NCBI RefSeq assembly: GCF_011766325.1
Contig: NZ_BLLG01000002.1
Location: forward strand, 434,001 to 498,000
Direction: 5' to 3'
DNA: 64,000 nucleotides
Source: Streptomyces pacificus
GTDB taxonomy: Bacteria; Actinomycetota; Actinomycetes; Streptomycetales; Streptomycetaceae
Shown here: piece by piece, positions 8,328 to 16,847 of the stretch
How positions within the stretch are numbered: position 1 is the stretch's first letter
Layout of the letters: every line of letters begins with the position of its first letter
Notes under the pieces: generated by a model
What the model was told of the DNA's origin: nothing
Database searches by the model: none
What the model saw: the letters and a program-made list of their open reading frames with translations, nothing else
Made by a program: the position numbers and the translations under genes

Positions 8328-9200
8328 ATGTCGTGGTTCGAATCACTCATCCTCGGGCTCGTCCAGGGGCTGACGGAGTTCCTCCCCATCTCCTCCAGCG
8401 CGCATCTGCGCCTGACCGCCGCCTTCGCCGGCTGGCAAGACCCTGGCGCGGCGTTCACCGCGATCACCCAGATCGGCACCGAGGCGGCCGTCCTCATCTA
8501 CTTCCGCAAGGACATCGCCCGCATCCTCAGCGCCTGGTTCCGGTCGCTGACGGACAAGGCGATGCGGCGGGACCACGACGCCCAGATGGGCTGGCTGGTG
8601 ATCGTCGGATCGATCCCGATCGGGGTGCTCGGCCTCACTCTCAAGGACCAGATCGAGGGTCCGTTCCGAGATCTGCGCCTGACCGCCACCATGCTCATCG
8701 TCATGGGCATCGTCCTCGGTGTGGCGGACCGTATGGCGGCCCGCGACGAGACGGGCGGCAAGCACCGCGTGGTGCGGGAGCGGAAGTCGCTGCGGGACCT
8801 GTCCGTCAAGGACGGCCTGATCTTCGGTATGTGCCAGGCGATGGCCCTGATCCCGGGCGTCTCCCGGTCCGGCGCCACGATCAGCGGCGGTCTGCTGATG
8901 GGTTACACCCGCGAGGCGGCGGCCCGCTACTCGTTCCTGCTGGCGATCCCCGCCGTGCTCGCCTCGGGCGTCTTCGAACTCAGGGAGGCGGGCGAGGGGC
9001 ATGTGTCCTGGGGGCCGACCGTCTTCGCCACGGTCGTCGCCTTCGCCGTCGGCTACGCGGTCATCGCCTGGTTCATGAAGTTCATCACGACCAAGAGCTT
9101 CATGCCGTTCGTCTGGTACCGCATCGCACTCGGCATCCTGCTGTTCGTGCTGGTGGGAGCAGGTGTCCTGAGCCCGCACGCGGGCGAATCCGGCGGCTGA
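8328..9200 (+). CDS. uppP: Undecaprenyl-diphosphate phosphatase
   Basis: An integral membrane phosphatase that recycles undecaprenyl pyrophosphate to undecaprenyl phosphate for cell-wall synthesis; overexpression gives bacitracin resistance. Both family signatures are present: [14 protein letters not shown] (residues 14-27) and [13 protein letters not shown], with about eight hydrophobic segments. The length of 290 residues is normal. ATG 8328 starts [14 protein letters not shown], the expected N-terminus, with little Shine-Dalgarno. The last 126 bases and the downstream flank are repeated in diverged form at 12946-13169, beyond a mobile island. Confidence 0.96.
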   Translation: MSWFESLILGLVQGLTEFLPISSSAHLRLTAAFAGWQDPGAAFTAITQIGTEAAVLIYFRKDIARILSAWFRSLTDKAMRRDHDAQMGWLVIVGSIPIGVLGLTLKDQIEGPFRDLRLTATMLIVMGIVLGVADRMAARDETGGKHRVVRERKSLRDLSVKDGLIFGMCQAMALIPGVSRSGATISGGLLMGYTREAAARYSFLLAIPAVLASGVFELREAGEGHVSWGPTVFATVVAFAVGYAVIAWFMKFITTKSFMPFVWYRIALGILLFVLVGAGVLSPHAGESGG

Positions 9201-9306
9201 ACCAGGGCCGTACAGGTAGCGCTATCGAGCATTTCCTAGCACCTGATTGCAGCACCACGCCATGATCATCTCCCACTTGTCTCCCACCCATCTCCCACCG
9301 GGGAGC
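9072..9306 (+). repeat. Long direct repeat, copy 1 (uppP 3' end and downstream)
   Basis: This segment spans the last 129 bases of uppP and about 105 bases beyond. It recurs at 12946-13169. The coding part matches at about 101 of 126 positions by hand count. The non-coding tail shares the block CCATGATCATCTCCCA and TTGTCTCCCACC. Copy 1 has one extra CATCTCCCACC-like unit. The pair brackets the mobile island. Confidence 0.85.
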
Positions 9307-9404
9307 CGGGACGCACTCCCCCTAGTACTCCAGCTGTAGTTCGTGATCTTGCTGGTCGGGGCCGGTGCGGAGACGGGTGCGGCCACCGTTGATCATCGTG
9401 ACTT

Positions 9405-10640
9405 GTGTGGAGTAACGATGAGACGGTGGCCGCAGGTCACAGCATAGATCCCGTCCGTTGGCGGGAGGCGTTCGAGGTGGCCATGGGCCGGATCGCGGGC
9501 CGGTTCACCCGGGTCGAACCCCGGCTGCGGGCCGGGCGGCTGGTACTGGGCCTGCTGTCGGACCTGCCGCGCAAGAACTGCTGGACGATCGCGGAGTGGG
9601 CCGGGGAGGCCGCCCCGCACGGCATGCAGCATCTACTGTCCCGGGCCTCCTGGGATGCCGATGGCGTCCGTGACGACGTGCGCGAATACGTCGTCGAGCA
9701 CCTCCATGACGAGGCCGCGGTCCTGGTGGTCGACGAGACCGGCGACGTGAAGAAGGGCACCCGCACGGTCGGGGTCCAGCGCCAGTACACCGGAACGGCC
9801 GGACGGATCGAGAACTCCCAGGCAGCGGTCTACCCGGTCTACGCCGGGATACGCGGGCACGCGGCGGTGGACCGGGAACTGCACATCCCGCGCTCCTGGA
9901 CATGCGACCCGGACCGCTGCCGGGCCGCCGGCCTCGGCGAGGACACCGCCTTCGCGACCAAGCCGGACCTGGCCCGCACGATGATCGAACGGTTCCTGGA
10001 CGCCGGACACCACGTCGGCTGGGTCACCGGCGACGAGGTCTACGGCGGCAACCCGAAACTCCGTACGGCTCTGCAGGAACGCGGCACCGGCTACGTCCTC
10101 GCGGTGGCCTGCTCAGCCGAAGTGCCCACCGGAGCAGGCAAGTTCCGCGCGGATGCCCTGGCGGCGAAGGTGCCGAAGCGGGCCTGGCAGAAGCTCTCGG
10201 CCGGACGCGGCGCGAAGGGGCAGCGGTTCTACGACTGGGCCGTCATCGACCTCGCCGAGCCGGCCCCCGGCCGCCACCAGCTGCTGATCCGCCGCAACCG
10301 CAGCACCGGTGAACTCGCCCACTACCGCTGTCACTCCACCACGCCGGCATCCCTGGCCACCCTGGTCAGGGTCGCAGGTTCCAGATGGCGGGTGGAGGAG
10401 ACCTTCCAGAGTGAAAAGGGACTGGCCGGGCTGGATGAGCACCAGGTCCGCCGCTACCCCTCGTGGGCCCGCTGGGTCACCCTCGCGATGCCGGCCCACG
10501 CCTTCCTGGCCGTCGTCCGCGCCGACGAACACGCACACCGACCCAAGGCCCTGGCCGAGCCCCTCCAGCTCCCGCACCGAACCCGTGCTGCTCCGGGAAC
10601 ACAGCCACGGGAGGAAGATCCGGGGGGCGCTCCTGGCTGA
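9405..10640 (+). pseudogene. IS701-family transposase, 3'-truncated
   Basis: A DDE transposase. The three acidic positions are visible in VVDETGDVKKG, VTGDEVYGG and RWRVEETFQSEK, in the spacing of the IS701 family. The start region DPVRWREAFEVAMGRIAGRF matches the family N-terminus; GTG 9405 is the likely start. After LAVVRADEHAHRP the protein runs into an unrelated Pro/Arg tail and stops, and the usual basic C-terminus (HWSRWRR-like) is missing. The next gene's stop is only 13 bases away, so the right end of the element was lost. The left end is probably near 9322, where TAGTACTCCAGCTGTAGTTC begins; I cannot find its inverted partner. Confidence 0.8.
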
Positions 10641-10653
10641 GGTCTCCCGGCCG

Positions 10654-12237
10654 TCAGGCGCGCAGCAGGGTGACGGTGCGCCCGGAGGGCGTGGTCTGCT
10701 GCGAGAAGGCGGTGCGCTCGTGGACCGGAGCTGCCTGCGGGCGGGTGTCGAAGACGACGAGGGTGCCCGTGGACAGCTCCATGCGGTCCAGGTAGTCGTC
10801 CAACTGTGCCAGCCCCTCGGCGAGGGGGTCTGTGCGGCCCTGGCGCCACACCTTCAGCTCCAGCGCCTCGCGCTGCACCGCCCGCGAACCGTCGGCAGCG
10901 GTGTACGGCTGGCGAATCAGCAGGTCCACGCGCCGCCGGCCGACCCCGTACTCCCGGTCGATGAAACCCGCCCCGTTCACGATCCGGTGCAGGTAGGCCA
11001 TCGTCACCAGCTGTGCTGCGGCCTCCGGGTAGGTCGAGGCGGTGGCCAGGATCTCGCCGTTCTCCCGCCAGAACTCGGCGAAGGAGCACAGCAGCTTGTC
11101 CATGTCGATCCGGCCGTCCGGCAGCCGGAAGCTGCTCGGGGCGGCGACGACCTGGCCCTCCGTGTTGTTTCCCAGGACCCGGACAATGACCTCCTGGTAG
11201 ATCGGATTGGCCACCCGCACCGGCGCGTCCGGAGCGACCAGCCCCAGGTCGCGCACGTACGCCAGATCGTCGTCGTACGTGTCCGTCTGCAGGAGCAGCT
11301 CGCCCGCGATCACCGGCTGGATCACCCGCCGCACCCGGTCCTCGCCCAACCTGGCGGCCAGCGAGTCCAGATGCGTCGCACGCGCCAGGATCAGCCGCTC
11401 CTTCGCCTCCTCCATGTGCTCGGCCGTGATCGGCGTGTCCGACGGCACCCCCATCTCCTCGACGACCTCCCGGGCCAGCGCGTTGACCAGCCACGGCTGT
11501 CCCTGGGTAAAGCCGAAGGCACGCTCCAGCGCATCCACCGTGAAATCCTGGCCCGTCTCCGTGGTGTGCTGCCCGTACAGCTCGGCGACCTCGGCCTCGG
11601 CGAAGTCGCCCAACCGCAGCGACGCCACCTTGATGTTGAACGGACTCGACGTACCAAGGCGCCCCGGATCCCCGCCCGAGGCCGCCTTGTAGTCACGCAC
11701 ATCCCGCAGCCCGGACAGCACCACCGCATGCGGGAAGCCGACACGGCTGACAGTGAAGCCATCGCGCAACTGGCGCAGCACACTGCGCAGGCTCTCCCCC
11801 CGCAGCGCGTCAATCTCGTCGAAGAACAGCACCAGCGGACGCGGACAGTTCCGCACCCACTCAGTCAGCCCCCGCGTGAGCCGGGACCCGGGCACCGCGT
11901 CGGGCCAGGAGGCGGGGGGCGCGAGCTCATCAGGAAGCCCAGCGGACTCCGCGGACCGCCGAATCGCCTCCAGCACCAGCAGCTCGGCCTGGCCGTAGTC
12001 CTCCCCGGCCACCTCCGCGCTCTCGCACGAGAAGTGCAGCGCCGCGTACCGGCCCGAGGCCGTCAGTTCCCGGGCCATCGCCGCCAGCACCGTCGTCTTC
12101 CCGGTCTGCCGTGGCGCGTGCACCACGAAGTACTGGCCCTGCTCGATGTACCCGCGGGCCCTGGGCAGCCGCTCCTGGGCCGGCACCATGTAGTGACGCG
12201 TGGGGACGCACGGCCCGGCCGTATTGAAGTAGCGCAT
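10654..12237 (-). CDS. AAA-like ATPase with C-terminal PD-(D/E)XK nuclease-like domain
   Basis: The 527-residue protein has a Walker A loop APRQTGKTT near residue 43 and a Walker B LVLFFDEID near residue 138. A helical and winged-helix-like middle (AFGFTQGQPWLVNALAREVV, VIRVLGNN) follows. The C-terminal 100 residues have RRRVDLLI and EALELKVWR spaced like the D and ExK of PD-(D/E)XK nucleases, then GLAQLDDYLDRM. Such AAA plus DUF1703-type proteins are common in mobile and defence-linked DNA, with unknown function. ATG 12237 begins MRYFNTAGPCVPTRHYMVP, the family N-terminus. It sits alone in the island, head-on to the truncated transposase. Confidence 0.8.
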   Translation of the reverse strand: MRYFNTAGPCVPTRHYMVPAQERLPRARGYIEQGQYFVVHAPRQTGKTTVLAAMARELTASGRYAALHFSCESAEVAGEDYGQAELLVLEAIRRSAESAGLPDELAPPASWPDAVPGSRLTRGLTEWVRNCPRPLVLFFDEIDALRGESLRSVLRQLRDGFTVSRVGFPHAVVLSGLRDVRDYKAASGGDPGRLGTSSPFNIKVASLRLGDFAEAEVAELYGQHTTETGQDFTVDALERAFGFTQGQPWLVNALAREVVEEMGVPSDTPITAEHMEEAKERLILARATHLDSLAARLGEDRVRRVIQPVIAGELLLQTDTYDDDLAYVRDLGLVAPDAPVRVANPIYQEVIVRVLGNNTEGQVVAAPSSFRLPDGRIDMDKLLCSFAEFWRENGEILATASTYPEAAAQLVTMAYLHRIVNGAGFIDREYGVGRRRVDLLIRQPYTAADGSRAVQREALELKVWRQGRTDPLAEGLAQLDDYLDRMELSTGTLVVFDTRPQAAPVHERTAFSQQTTPSGRTVTLLRA

Positions 12238-12646
12238 ACCTCGCACGCTAGCCGACGGCACGGACAACCTGAGGCGACCGTGCACCCGACCACCGGCTGC
12301 ACAGCCCCGTACGGGCACGAGTGCCAGAGCAGCGGTGCCCCGGTGCGGAGATCACCCGGCGGGCAGACGCAGAAACGCGGCCAGCGCCCGCTGGGGTCCA
12401 GTGACCGCTGGAGCGCCTCCGGCGACCGCCAGGGCATGCAGGTCACCGCGGCGCACAGCTCTTCGCGTGCCGATCAGCTCATCCGGGGCACCGTTGTCGT
12501 CCCAGTCGGCCTCATGCATCCTGCCCTTGCCGAAAATCTCACCCGTGCTGGTGAGCGACCGAGGCGCGCACTGCGGCCAGTGCCTTGTTGGACATTTTGG
12601 CCGCGGGTCAGGGGCCGGTCCCCCGCGACCCCGAACGCCCGGAAAG
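12238..12646. other. Island spacer, no secure gene
   Basis: A 55-codon minus-strand frame (12352-12519, starting MHEADWDDNGAPDELIGTRR) is present but has no recognised family and a poor start context. The rest looks like degraded DNA between the ATPase gene and the recombinase remnant. Confidence 0.35.
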
Positions 12647-12844
12647 CGGCTGTACCTGCTTCGTCACGGCGGCAAGGAGTGGCTGGATGAAGATCGACAC
12701 AGTCGCATCGCCGTGGAGACCCGCATGGGCCACGAGGTCGCCGGCGTGGAAGGCCTCTACTCGCACGTTGCCCTGACGCTGGAGCAGGAGATTGCCGATT
12801 CCCTGCAAAGCAGGTGGCTGCGCCGTTCGTGGTCGGCGAGGTAG
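12647..12844 (+). pseudogene. C-terminal remnant of a tyrosine recombinase (integrase)
   Basis: About 66 codons encode LLRHGGKEWLDED, ETRMGHEVAGVEGLYSHV and QEIADSLQSRW. These match the end of actinobacterial phage-type integrases: the LRHG box II region, the RMGHE motif, and the catalytic tyrosine in LYSHV. Everything upstream in the frame is unrelated, so the catalytic domain's first half and the DNA-binding domain are gone. It cannot be active. Its place next to the right-hand repeat copy fits an integrase beside its attachment site. Confidence 0.75.
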
Positions 12845-12945
12845 AGCACTGGAAAGCGCCATCTCCCACTGCTCTACCATTCGATCTTGAAAGTTGGTGG
12901 AAAACAGCAGGTCAAAGCCGCTCAGGACACGTCGACATAGTTTCG

Positions 12946-13074
12946 TTCATGAAGTTCATCACCACCCGGAGCTTCATGCCCTTCGTGGTCTACCGGATCA
13001 TCCTCGGCATCGTGATCTTCGTCCTGGTCGGCACCGACGTGCTGAGCCCGCACGCGGGTGAGTCCGGCGGCTGA
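12946..13074 (+). pseudogene. uppP 3'-end fragment
   Basis: Codons from MKFITTRSFMPFVVYRIILG to [11 protein letters not shown] reproduce the last 42 residues of UppP ([20 protein letters not shown]...[11 protein letters not shown]). The match starts abruptly at TTCATGAAG. No start, no catalytic motifs, so it is non-functional. It shows that a second uppP 3' end once stood here. Confidence 0.85.
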
Positions 13075-13169
13075 AACCCGGGCAGCGCAGAGAGCGTCGT
13101 CCGGCACTTCCTCGCGCCTGACTGCAGCATCACGCCATGATCATCTCCCATTTGTCTCCCACCGGGGAG
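12946..13169 (+). repeat. Long direct repeat, copy 2
   Basis: Partner of 9072-9306. Besides the uppP fragment it contains the downstream block with CTGACTGCAGCATCACGCCA and CATGATCATCTCCCA. Divergence of about 20% shows the copies are not recent. Confidence 0.85.
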
Positions 13170-13262
13170 GCGGGCCCTGACTCCCCGCCGGACGCCCGGG
13201 GGCGCGGCTTCACGGGCTGCGAGCCGCCTCACGGCCCCGCGAGGACGAAGGCGAACAGTTCC

Positions 13263-13285
13263 GCGGGGGTCGCAGCGGCCCCCGC
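13263..13285 (-). terminator. Possible terminator of the first P450 gene
   Basis: GCGGGGG and CCCCCGC form a perfect 7-bp stem with a 9-base loop, about 70 bases past the P450 stop on the minus strand. No other structure stands out in 13170-13353. Confidence 0.4.
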
Positions 13286-13353
13286 AGCACGTGCTCTTGT
13301 CCTCGCCGGGCGCGGCGCGAACCCGGTCGATACCGCTGGCCGCGTCCGGTGTG

Positions 13354-14634
13354 TCACCAGCGCACCGGCAGGGTGCGCCTCCCGCGGATCAGCATCCCCG
13401 GGAGCCACTCGCCCGGCTCTCCGTCCTCCGCCAGCTCCGGGCAGCGCTCCAGCAGTGTGCGCAGCGCCACCTCGCCCTCGAGGCGGGCGAGCGGGGCGCC
13501 CAGGCAGAAGTGGACGCCGTGCCCGAAGGAGACATTGCTCCGGGCGTCGCCGCGCCGGACGTCGAAGTGCTCCGGGTCGGGGAAGCGCTCCGGGTCGTGG
13601 TCCGCGGCGGCCATGGCGATCAGCACGATGGCACCGCGCGGCACCCGTACGCCGGCGATCTCGGTCTCCTCGAGGGCGATGCGCGGCGTGGTGGTCACGA
13701 CCGGCCCGTCGTAGCGCAGGGTCTCCTCCACCAGCCCCGCCGCCAGCCCCGCCGGATCGGCCCGTACGGCCGCCAGCTGCCCGGGGTGGGCGAAGAGGGC
13801 GCGCACCGCGTTGCCGAGCAGGTTGACCGTCGTCTCGTGCCCGGCGACGAGCAGCAGGAAGGCCAGCGAGACCAGCTCGTCCCCGGTGAGCCGGTCGCCG
13901 CCCTCGTCAGCCGTGTGGACGAGGGCGCTGAGGAGGTCCTCCCCGGGGTTCTCGCGCTTGTCGGCGATGAGCCCGGCGAGGTACGGCATGATCTGCTCGT
14001 ACGCCTCCCTCTCCGCCTCGGGGCTGGTGGGCGCGAGGGTCTCGTTGGACCAGGCGTGGAAGGCGGCGCGGTCCAGGTCGGGGACGCCGAGCAGTTCGGA
14101 GATGACGATCATCGGGAGTGGGGAGGCGAACGCCTCGATGAGGTCGGCGCTGCGGGCTCCGTCCTTCGTCATCCCGTCCAGCAGCTCGTCGGTGATCTCC
14201 TGGACGCGCCTGCGCATCCCCTCGACCCGCCGGGCCGTGAACTCCTGCGCCACCAGCTTCCGCAGCCGGGTGTGGTGAGGCGGGTCGCTCATCAGCATGT
14301 TGGCATTGCCGAGCATGTTCAGGGCGTACGGCGGGGTCCAGCCGGGCTGCCGGTACTCGCGATGCCAGTCCCGGCTGAGGCGCGGGGAGACGAAGGCCTC
14401 GCGCGCGGCCTCGTAGCCGACCACGAGCCACACCACCCCCCGGTCGGGCCCCAGGACCCGGTGCACCGGACCGCGCTCGCGCAGCCGGCGGAAGGCGGTG
14501 TACGGGTCGGCGACGAAGTCGGGGCTGAGCGAGGCGAGTACCTCGATGTCTTCGGGGATGCCTTCGGGGTCGACGGGACTGCCGGTTTTGTCGGATGCGG
14601 CGGGATCGGCGGCGGATTTCTCGGTCTTGGCCAC
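13354..14634 (-). CDS. Cytochrome P450 (CYP107-like)
   Basis: A 426-residue bacterial class I P450, a heme mono-oxygenase needing ferredoxin and reductase. The I-helix reads LLLVAGHETTVN, the K-helix EETLR, and the heme loop FGHGVHFCLGAP has the thiolate Cys377. The substrate is unknown. GTG 14634 is the start, with AAAGGA eight bases upstream. It is divergent from the clpP pair and shares a 479-base intergenic region with it, so it may belong to the adjacent pathway; a hydroxylation there is possible. A 3Fe-4S ferredoxin is encoded at 52280, but next to a different P450. Confidence 0.92.
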   Translation of the reverse strand: MAKTEKSAADPAASDKTGSPVDPEGIPEDIEVLASLSPDFVADPYTAFRRLRERGPVHRVLGPDRGVVWLVVGYEAAREAFVSPRLSRDWHREYRQPGWTPPYALNMLGNANMLMSDPPHHTRLRKLVAQEFTARRVEGMRRRVQEITDELLDGMTKDGARSADLIEAFASPLPMIVISELLGVPDLDRAAFHAWSNETLAPTSPEAEREAYEQIMPYLAGLIADKRENPGEDLLSALVHTADEGGDRLTGDELVSLAFLLLVAGHETTVNLLGNAVRALFAHPGQLAAVRADPAGLAAGLVEETLRYDGPVVTTTPRIALEETEIAGVRVPRGAIVLIAMAAADHDPERFPDPEHFDVRRGDARSNVSFGHGVHFCLGAPLARLEGEVALRTLLERCPELAEDGEPGEWLPGMLIRGRRTLPVRW

Positions 14635-15113
14635 GACGGAATTCCTTTCCCTCAGGCCCGGGTCAACCGGCCCCCCGCCGACCACTCCGGGCACGGCCGG
14701 TCACTCTAATCCGGGGCCAACACCCGCACAACCGGCCACTCTTCCGGCCTTTCCTGCGTCCGGCCGTCCGCGCTGCCCCCAGGGGGGCGAGCGACCGTTT
14801 TGCGCCTGGCCGGATTCAAGCGTCGATTACTCTCCTATGCACCCTTTTCAGCCAGCATCCCAGCTCCATCCCCCTTGGGAGCCCGAGGCTGCGATGTCCA
14901 GGCGATTTCAGGCCAATTGAAATCAGTCACACCCTCCGCTCTGAGCGAACGACCTCCCAACTCCCCCTGGAGAGCGGCTGAGTGCGTGTTAGCTTCGATA
15001 GGCGTGAGGGGGCGAGCGGGTTGCTGCTTCCGTCTCCCATTGGGTGGACAGCAGTCGAGTGGACTCGGTCCAGACCCTTTAGCGGACACGCAACGACAGA
15101 GGAGTGGAATCGC
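14635..15113. other. Divergent promoter region between P450 and clpP operon
   Basis: About 480 bases with no supported gene and lower GC from about 14815 to 14960. It must hold the divergent promoters. I see a short G/C inverted repeat near 14777 (CCCCCAGGGGGG) but no convincing ClgR or PopR operator. Confidence 0.45.
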
Positions 15114-15746
15114 ATGAGCTCTCGGCAGTTTCCTCTCGAAGCAAGCCAGATGATGCCCCATGCCCGCGGCGGTGCCGGTGATGGAGTCAGCGTGGATGCG
15201 GTGTACAACCGCCTTCTCGAGGACCGCATCATCTTCCTCGGCAAGGAAGTCGACGACGACATCGCCAACCGCATCACCGCGCAGATGCTGATGCTCGCCA
15301 CGGATCCGGTCCGTGACATCTACTTGTACATCCACTCACCGGGCGGCTCGGTCACCGCCGGCATGGCGGTCTACGACACCATGCAGTACATCAAGAACGA
15401 TGTCGTGACCATCGCGATGGGATTCTGCGCTTCCATGGGCCAGTTCCTTCTCACCGCCGGCACGAAGGGAAAGCGGTTCGCACTGCCGCACACCAAGATC
15501 CTGATGCACCAGCCCTCGGCCGGATTCGCCGGCTCGGCCTCGGACATCAAGATCTACGTGGACCAGCTGGTCCGCACCAAGCGGGAAATGGCCGAGCTCA
15601 TCGCGCAGCACTCCGGCCAGGACACCGAGACGATCACCCGTGACTCCGACCGGGACCGCTGGTTCACCGCCCAGGAGGCCAAGGAATACGGCCTGATCGA
15701 CGAGGTCATGACGGTGGATCACCCGGGCCTCGGCGCTATCGGCTAG
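15114..15746 (+). CDS. clpP: ATP-dependent Clp protease proteolytic subunit (ClpP1-like, intact triad)
   Basis: A serine peptidase that forms the barrel of the Clp protease with an AAA+ unfoldase. The triad is complete: Ser107 in GFCASMGQF, His132 in ILMHQPS and Asp181 in SDRDRWF. The 210-residue length is normal, and the sequence is closer to actinobacterial ClpP1 (AMGF.ASMGQFLLTAGTKGKRFALPH) than ClpP2. ATG 15114 follows AGAGGAG. It is followed 56 bases on by a ClpP2-like gene, as in housekeeping clpP1P2 and in the clpP3P4 pair of Streptomyces. No clpX or tig is adjacent, so this is an accessory pair, here beside an NRPS locus where it may give self-resistance. Confidence 0.95.
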   Translation: MSSRQFPLEASQMMPHARGGAGDGVSVDAVYNRLLEDRIIFLGKEVDDDIANRITAQMLMLATDPVRDIYLYIHSPGGSVTAGMAVYDTMQYIKNDVVTIAMGFCASMGQFLLTAGTKGKRFALPHTKILMHQPSAGFAGSASDIKIYVDQLVRTKREMAELIAQHSGQDTETITRDSDRDRWFTAQEAKEYGLIDEVMTVDHPGLGAIG

Positions 15747-15802
15747 TCCTCCCCGCCCCTCAAGGGCCCGGCAATCCATCCACCTCGGGAGGACCACACC
15801 CA

Positions 15803-16471
15803 GTGAGCATTTCTCCGCCCGCATCAGCCTCACCGCCGTTCGGGTACGGTCACGCGCGTCCGGAAAGCCGTTATGTCGTACCGCGTTTCGTGGAACGTAC
15901 GTCGCAGGGCACCAGGGAATACGATCCCTACGCGAAGCTCTTCGAGGAACGCGTCATCTTCCTCGGCACCGCGGTCGACGACGTCGTGGCGAACGACATC
16001 ATGGCCCAGCTCCTGTGCCTCGAGTCGCAGGACCCGGAACGGGACATATCCCTCTACATCAATTCGCCCGGCGGTGACCTCACTCCGCTCACTGCCGTCT
16101 ACGACACCATGCAGTTCGTGCGTCCCGATATCCAGACGGTATGTCTCGGGCAGGCCAATTCGGTGGCGGCGGTGATCCTCGCGGCGGGTACTCCGGGGAA
16201 GCGTCTGGCCCTGCCGAGCGCCCGGATCCTCCTCCAGCAGCCGCACAGCGACGGCACCCAGGGCCAGGTGTCCGACCTGGAGATCCAGGGCCGCGAGGTC
16301 CAGCGCCAGCGGGAGCTGATCGAACAGCTCCTCGCCAAGCACACCGGCCGTGACGTCGAGCAGATCAGCAAGGACGTCGACCGGGCCCACGTCCTCACCG
16401 CGGATCAGGCGCTGCAGTTCGGACTCGTCGACCAGGTGGTCACTCCCCGCACCATCGCGGGTGTGCGTTGA
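15803..16471 (+). CDS. clpP: ClpP2-like Clp protease subunit with His-to-Gln change
   Basis: The second subunit of the pair, 222 residues. It resembles actinobacterial ClpP2: TVCLGQANSVAAVILAAG (Ser120), TPGKRLALPSARILL, GQVSDLEIQ and KDVDRAHVL (Asp193). In ClpP2 the next motif is IHQP, with the catalytic His. Here it reads LLQQPHSDG, so Gln145 replaces that His and a His occurs three residues later. Unless His148 can substitute, this subunit should be inactive or altered. GTG 15803 has GGGAGG about ten bases upstream. It is co-transcribed with the first clpP and followed by a hairpin terminator. In heteromeric ClpP barrels an inactive partner still supports assembly. Confidence 0.93.
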   Translation: MSISPPASASPPFGYGHARPESRYVVPRFVERTSQGTREYDPYAKLFEERVIFLGTAVDDVVANDIMAQLLCLESQDPERDISLYINSPGGDLTPLTAVYDTMQFVRPDIQTVCLGQANSVAAVILAAGTPGKRLALPSARILLQQPHSDGTQGQVSDLEIQGREVQRQRELIEQLLAKHTGRDVEQISKDVDRAHVLTADQALQFGLVDQVVTPRTIAGVR

Positions 16472-16496
16472 CGCAGCGGAGCGCGGCGTCCTGAGC

Positions 16497-16542
16497 CGGT
16501 TCCGCCCCTCCTCCCGGCGTCCTCCGGGTACGGGCGGAACCG
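16497..16542 (+). terminator. clpP operon terminator
   Basis: Arms CGGTTCCGCCC and GGGCGGAACCG pair perfectly over 11 bp, starting 26 bases after the clpP2-like stop, with a small CCGG hairpin in the loop. Confidence 0.75.
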
Positions 16543-16847
16543 CGCATGCCGGGCCCGGCCCCGGACGGCCGTCGTCGGTGAACTTCACGATCGCGCCGAC
16601 GACGGCCATCGTGCCGGACGGACCTCTCCGATGTCCCGCAGTCGTCGAGGCTGCCGGCGCAGGACGCGGAGCGTCGTGATGCCGGCGGCTGCCGAGGCCG
16701 CCGGCCGCCCTTGGGCCATACCGGTGATCCGCCGAAACCGCGACCGGCGACCCGGCGGCCGTCGTCGCACGTCAGCGAGATCGTGGGGGGTGCGGTCGGT
16801 TCTGTCGCTCCGGTCGTCCTCACCCGGAGTCGCTACAGTGCGCTCCC
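16543..16847. other. Intergenic region, nothing recognised
   Basis: About 300 bases between the clpP terminator and the hydrolase gene. No gene or clear regulatory element is visible. Confidence 0.4.

Larger units (their letters stand above)
9307..12945. mobile_element. Decayed mobile island inserted behind uppP
   Basis: About 3.6 kb lies between two diverged copies of the uppP 3' region. It holds a truncated IS701-family transposase, an AAA ATPase/nuclease-like gene on the minus strand, and the C-terminal end of a tyrosine recombinase next to the right copy. A recombinase beside a repeated gene 3' end is the usual layout of an integrated element at its attachment site. An alternative is two tandem uppP genes, the second of which lost its 5' part when mobile DNA entered. 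Exact ends cannot be fixed. Confidence 0.65.

Noticed and set aside
8328..9200. uppP as a bacitracin-type resistance gene of the cluster
   Set aside because: It is the ordinary full-length housekeeping gene in the core flank, separated from the cluster by the island.
10600..10660. Right end of the IS701-like element
   Set aside because: I looked for an inverted copy of the left-end TAGTACTCCAGCTG sequence and found none, so I call the element truncated instead of giving an end.
12352..12519. 55-codon minus-strand ORF in the island
   Set aside because: No recognisable family, poor start context and decayed surroundings. Mentioned only in the spacer entry.
14700..15113. ClgR or PopR operator before the clpP pair
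   Set aside because: Short partial matches exist, such as GAGCGAACGACC, but no full palindromic operator could be made out by eye.
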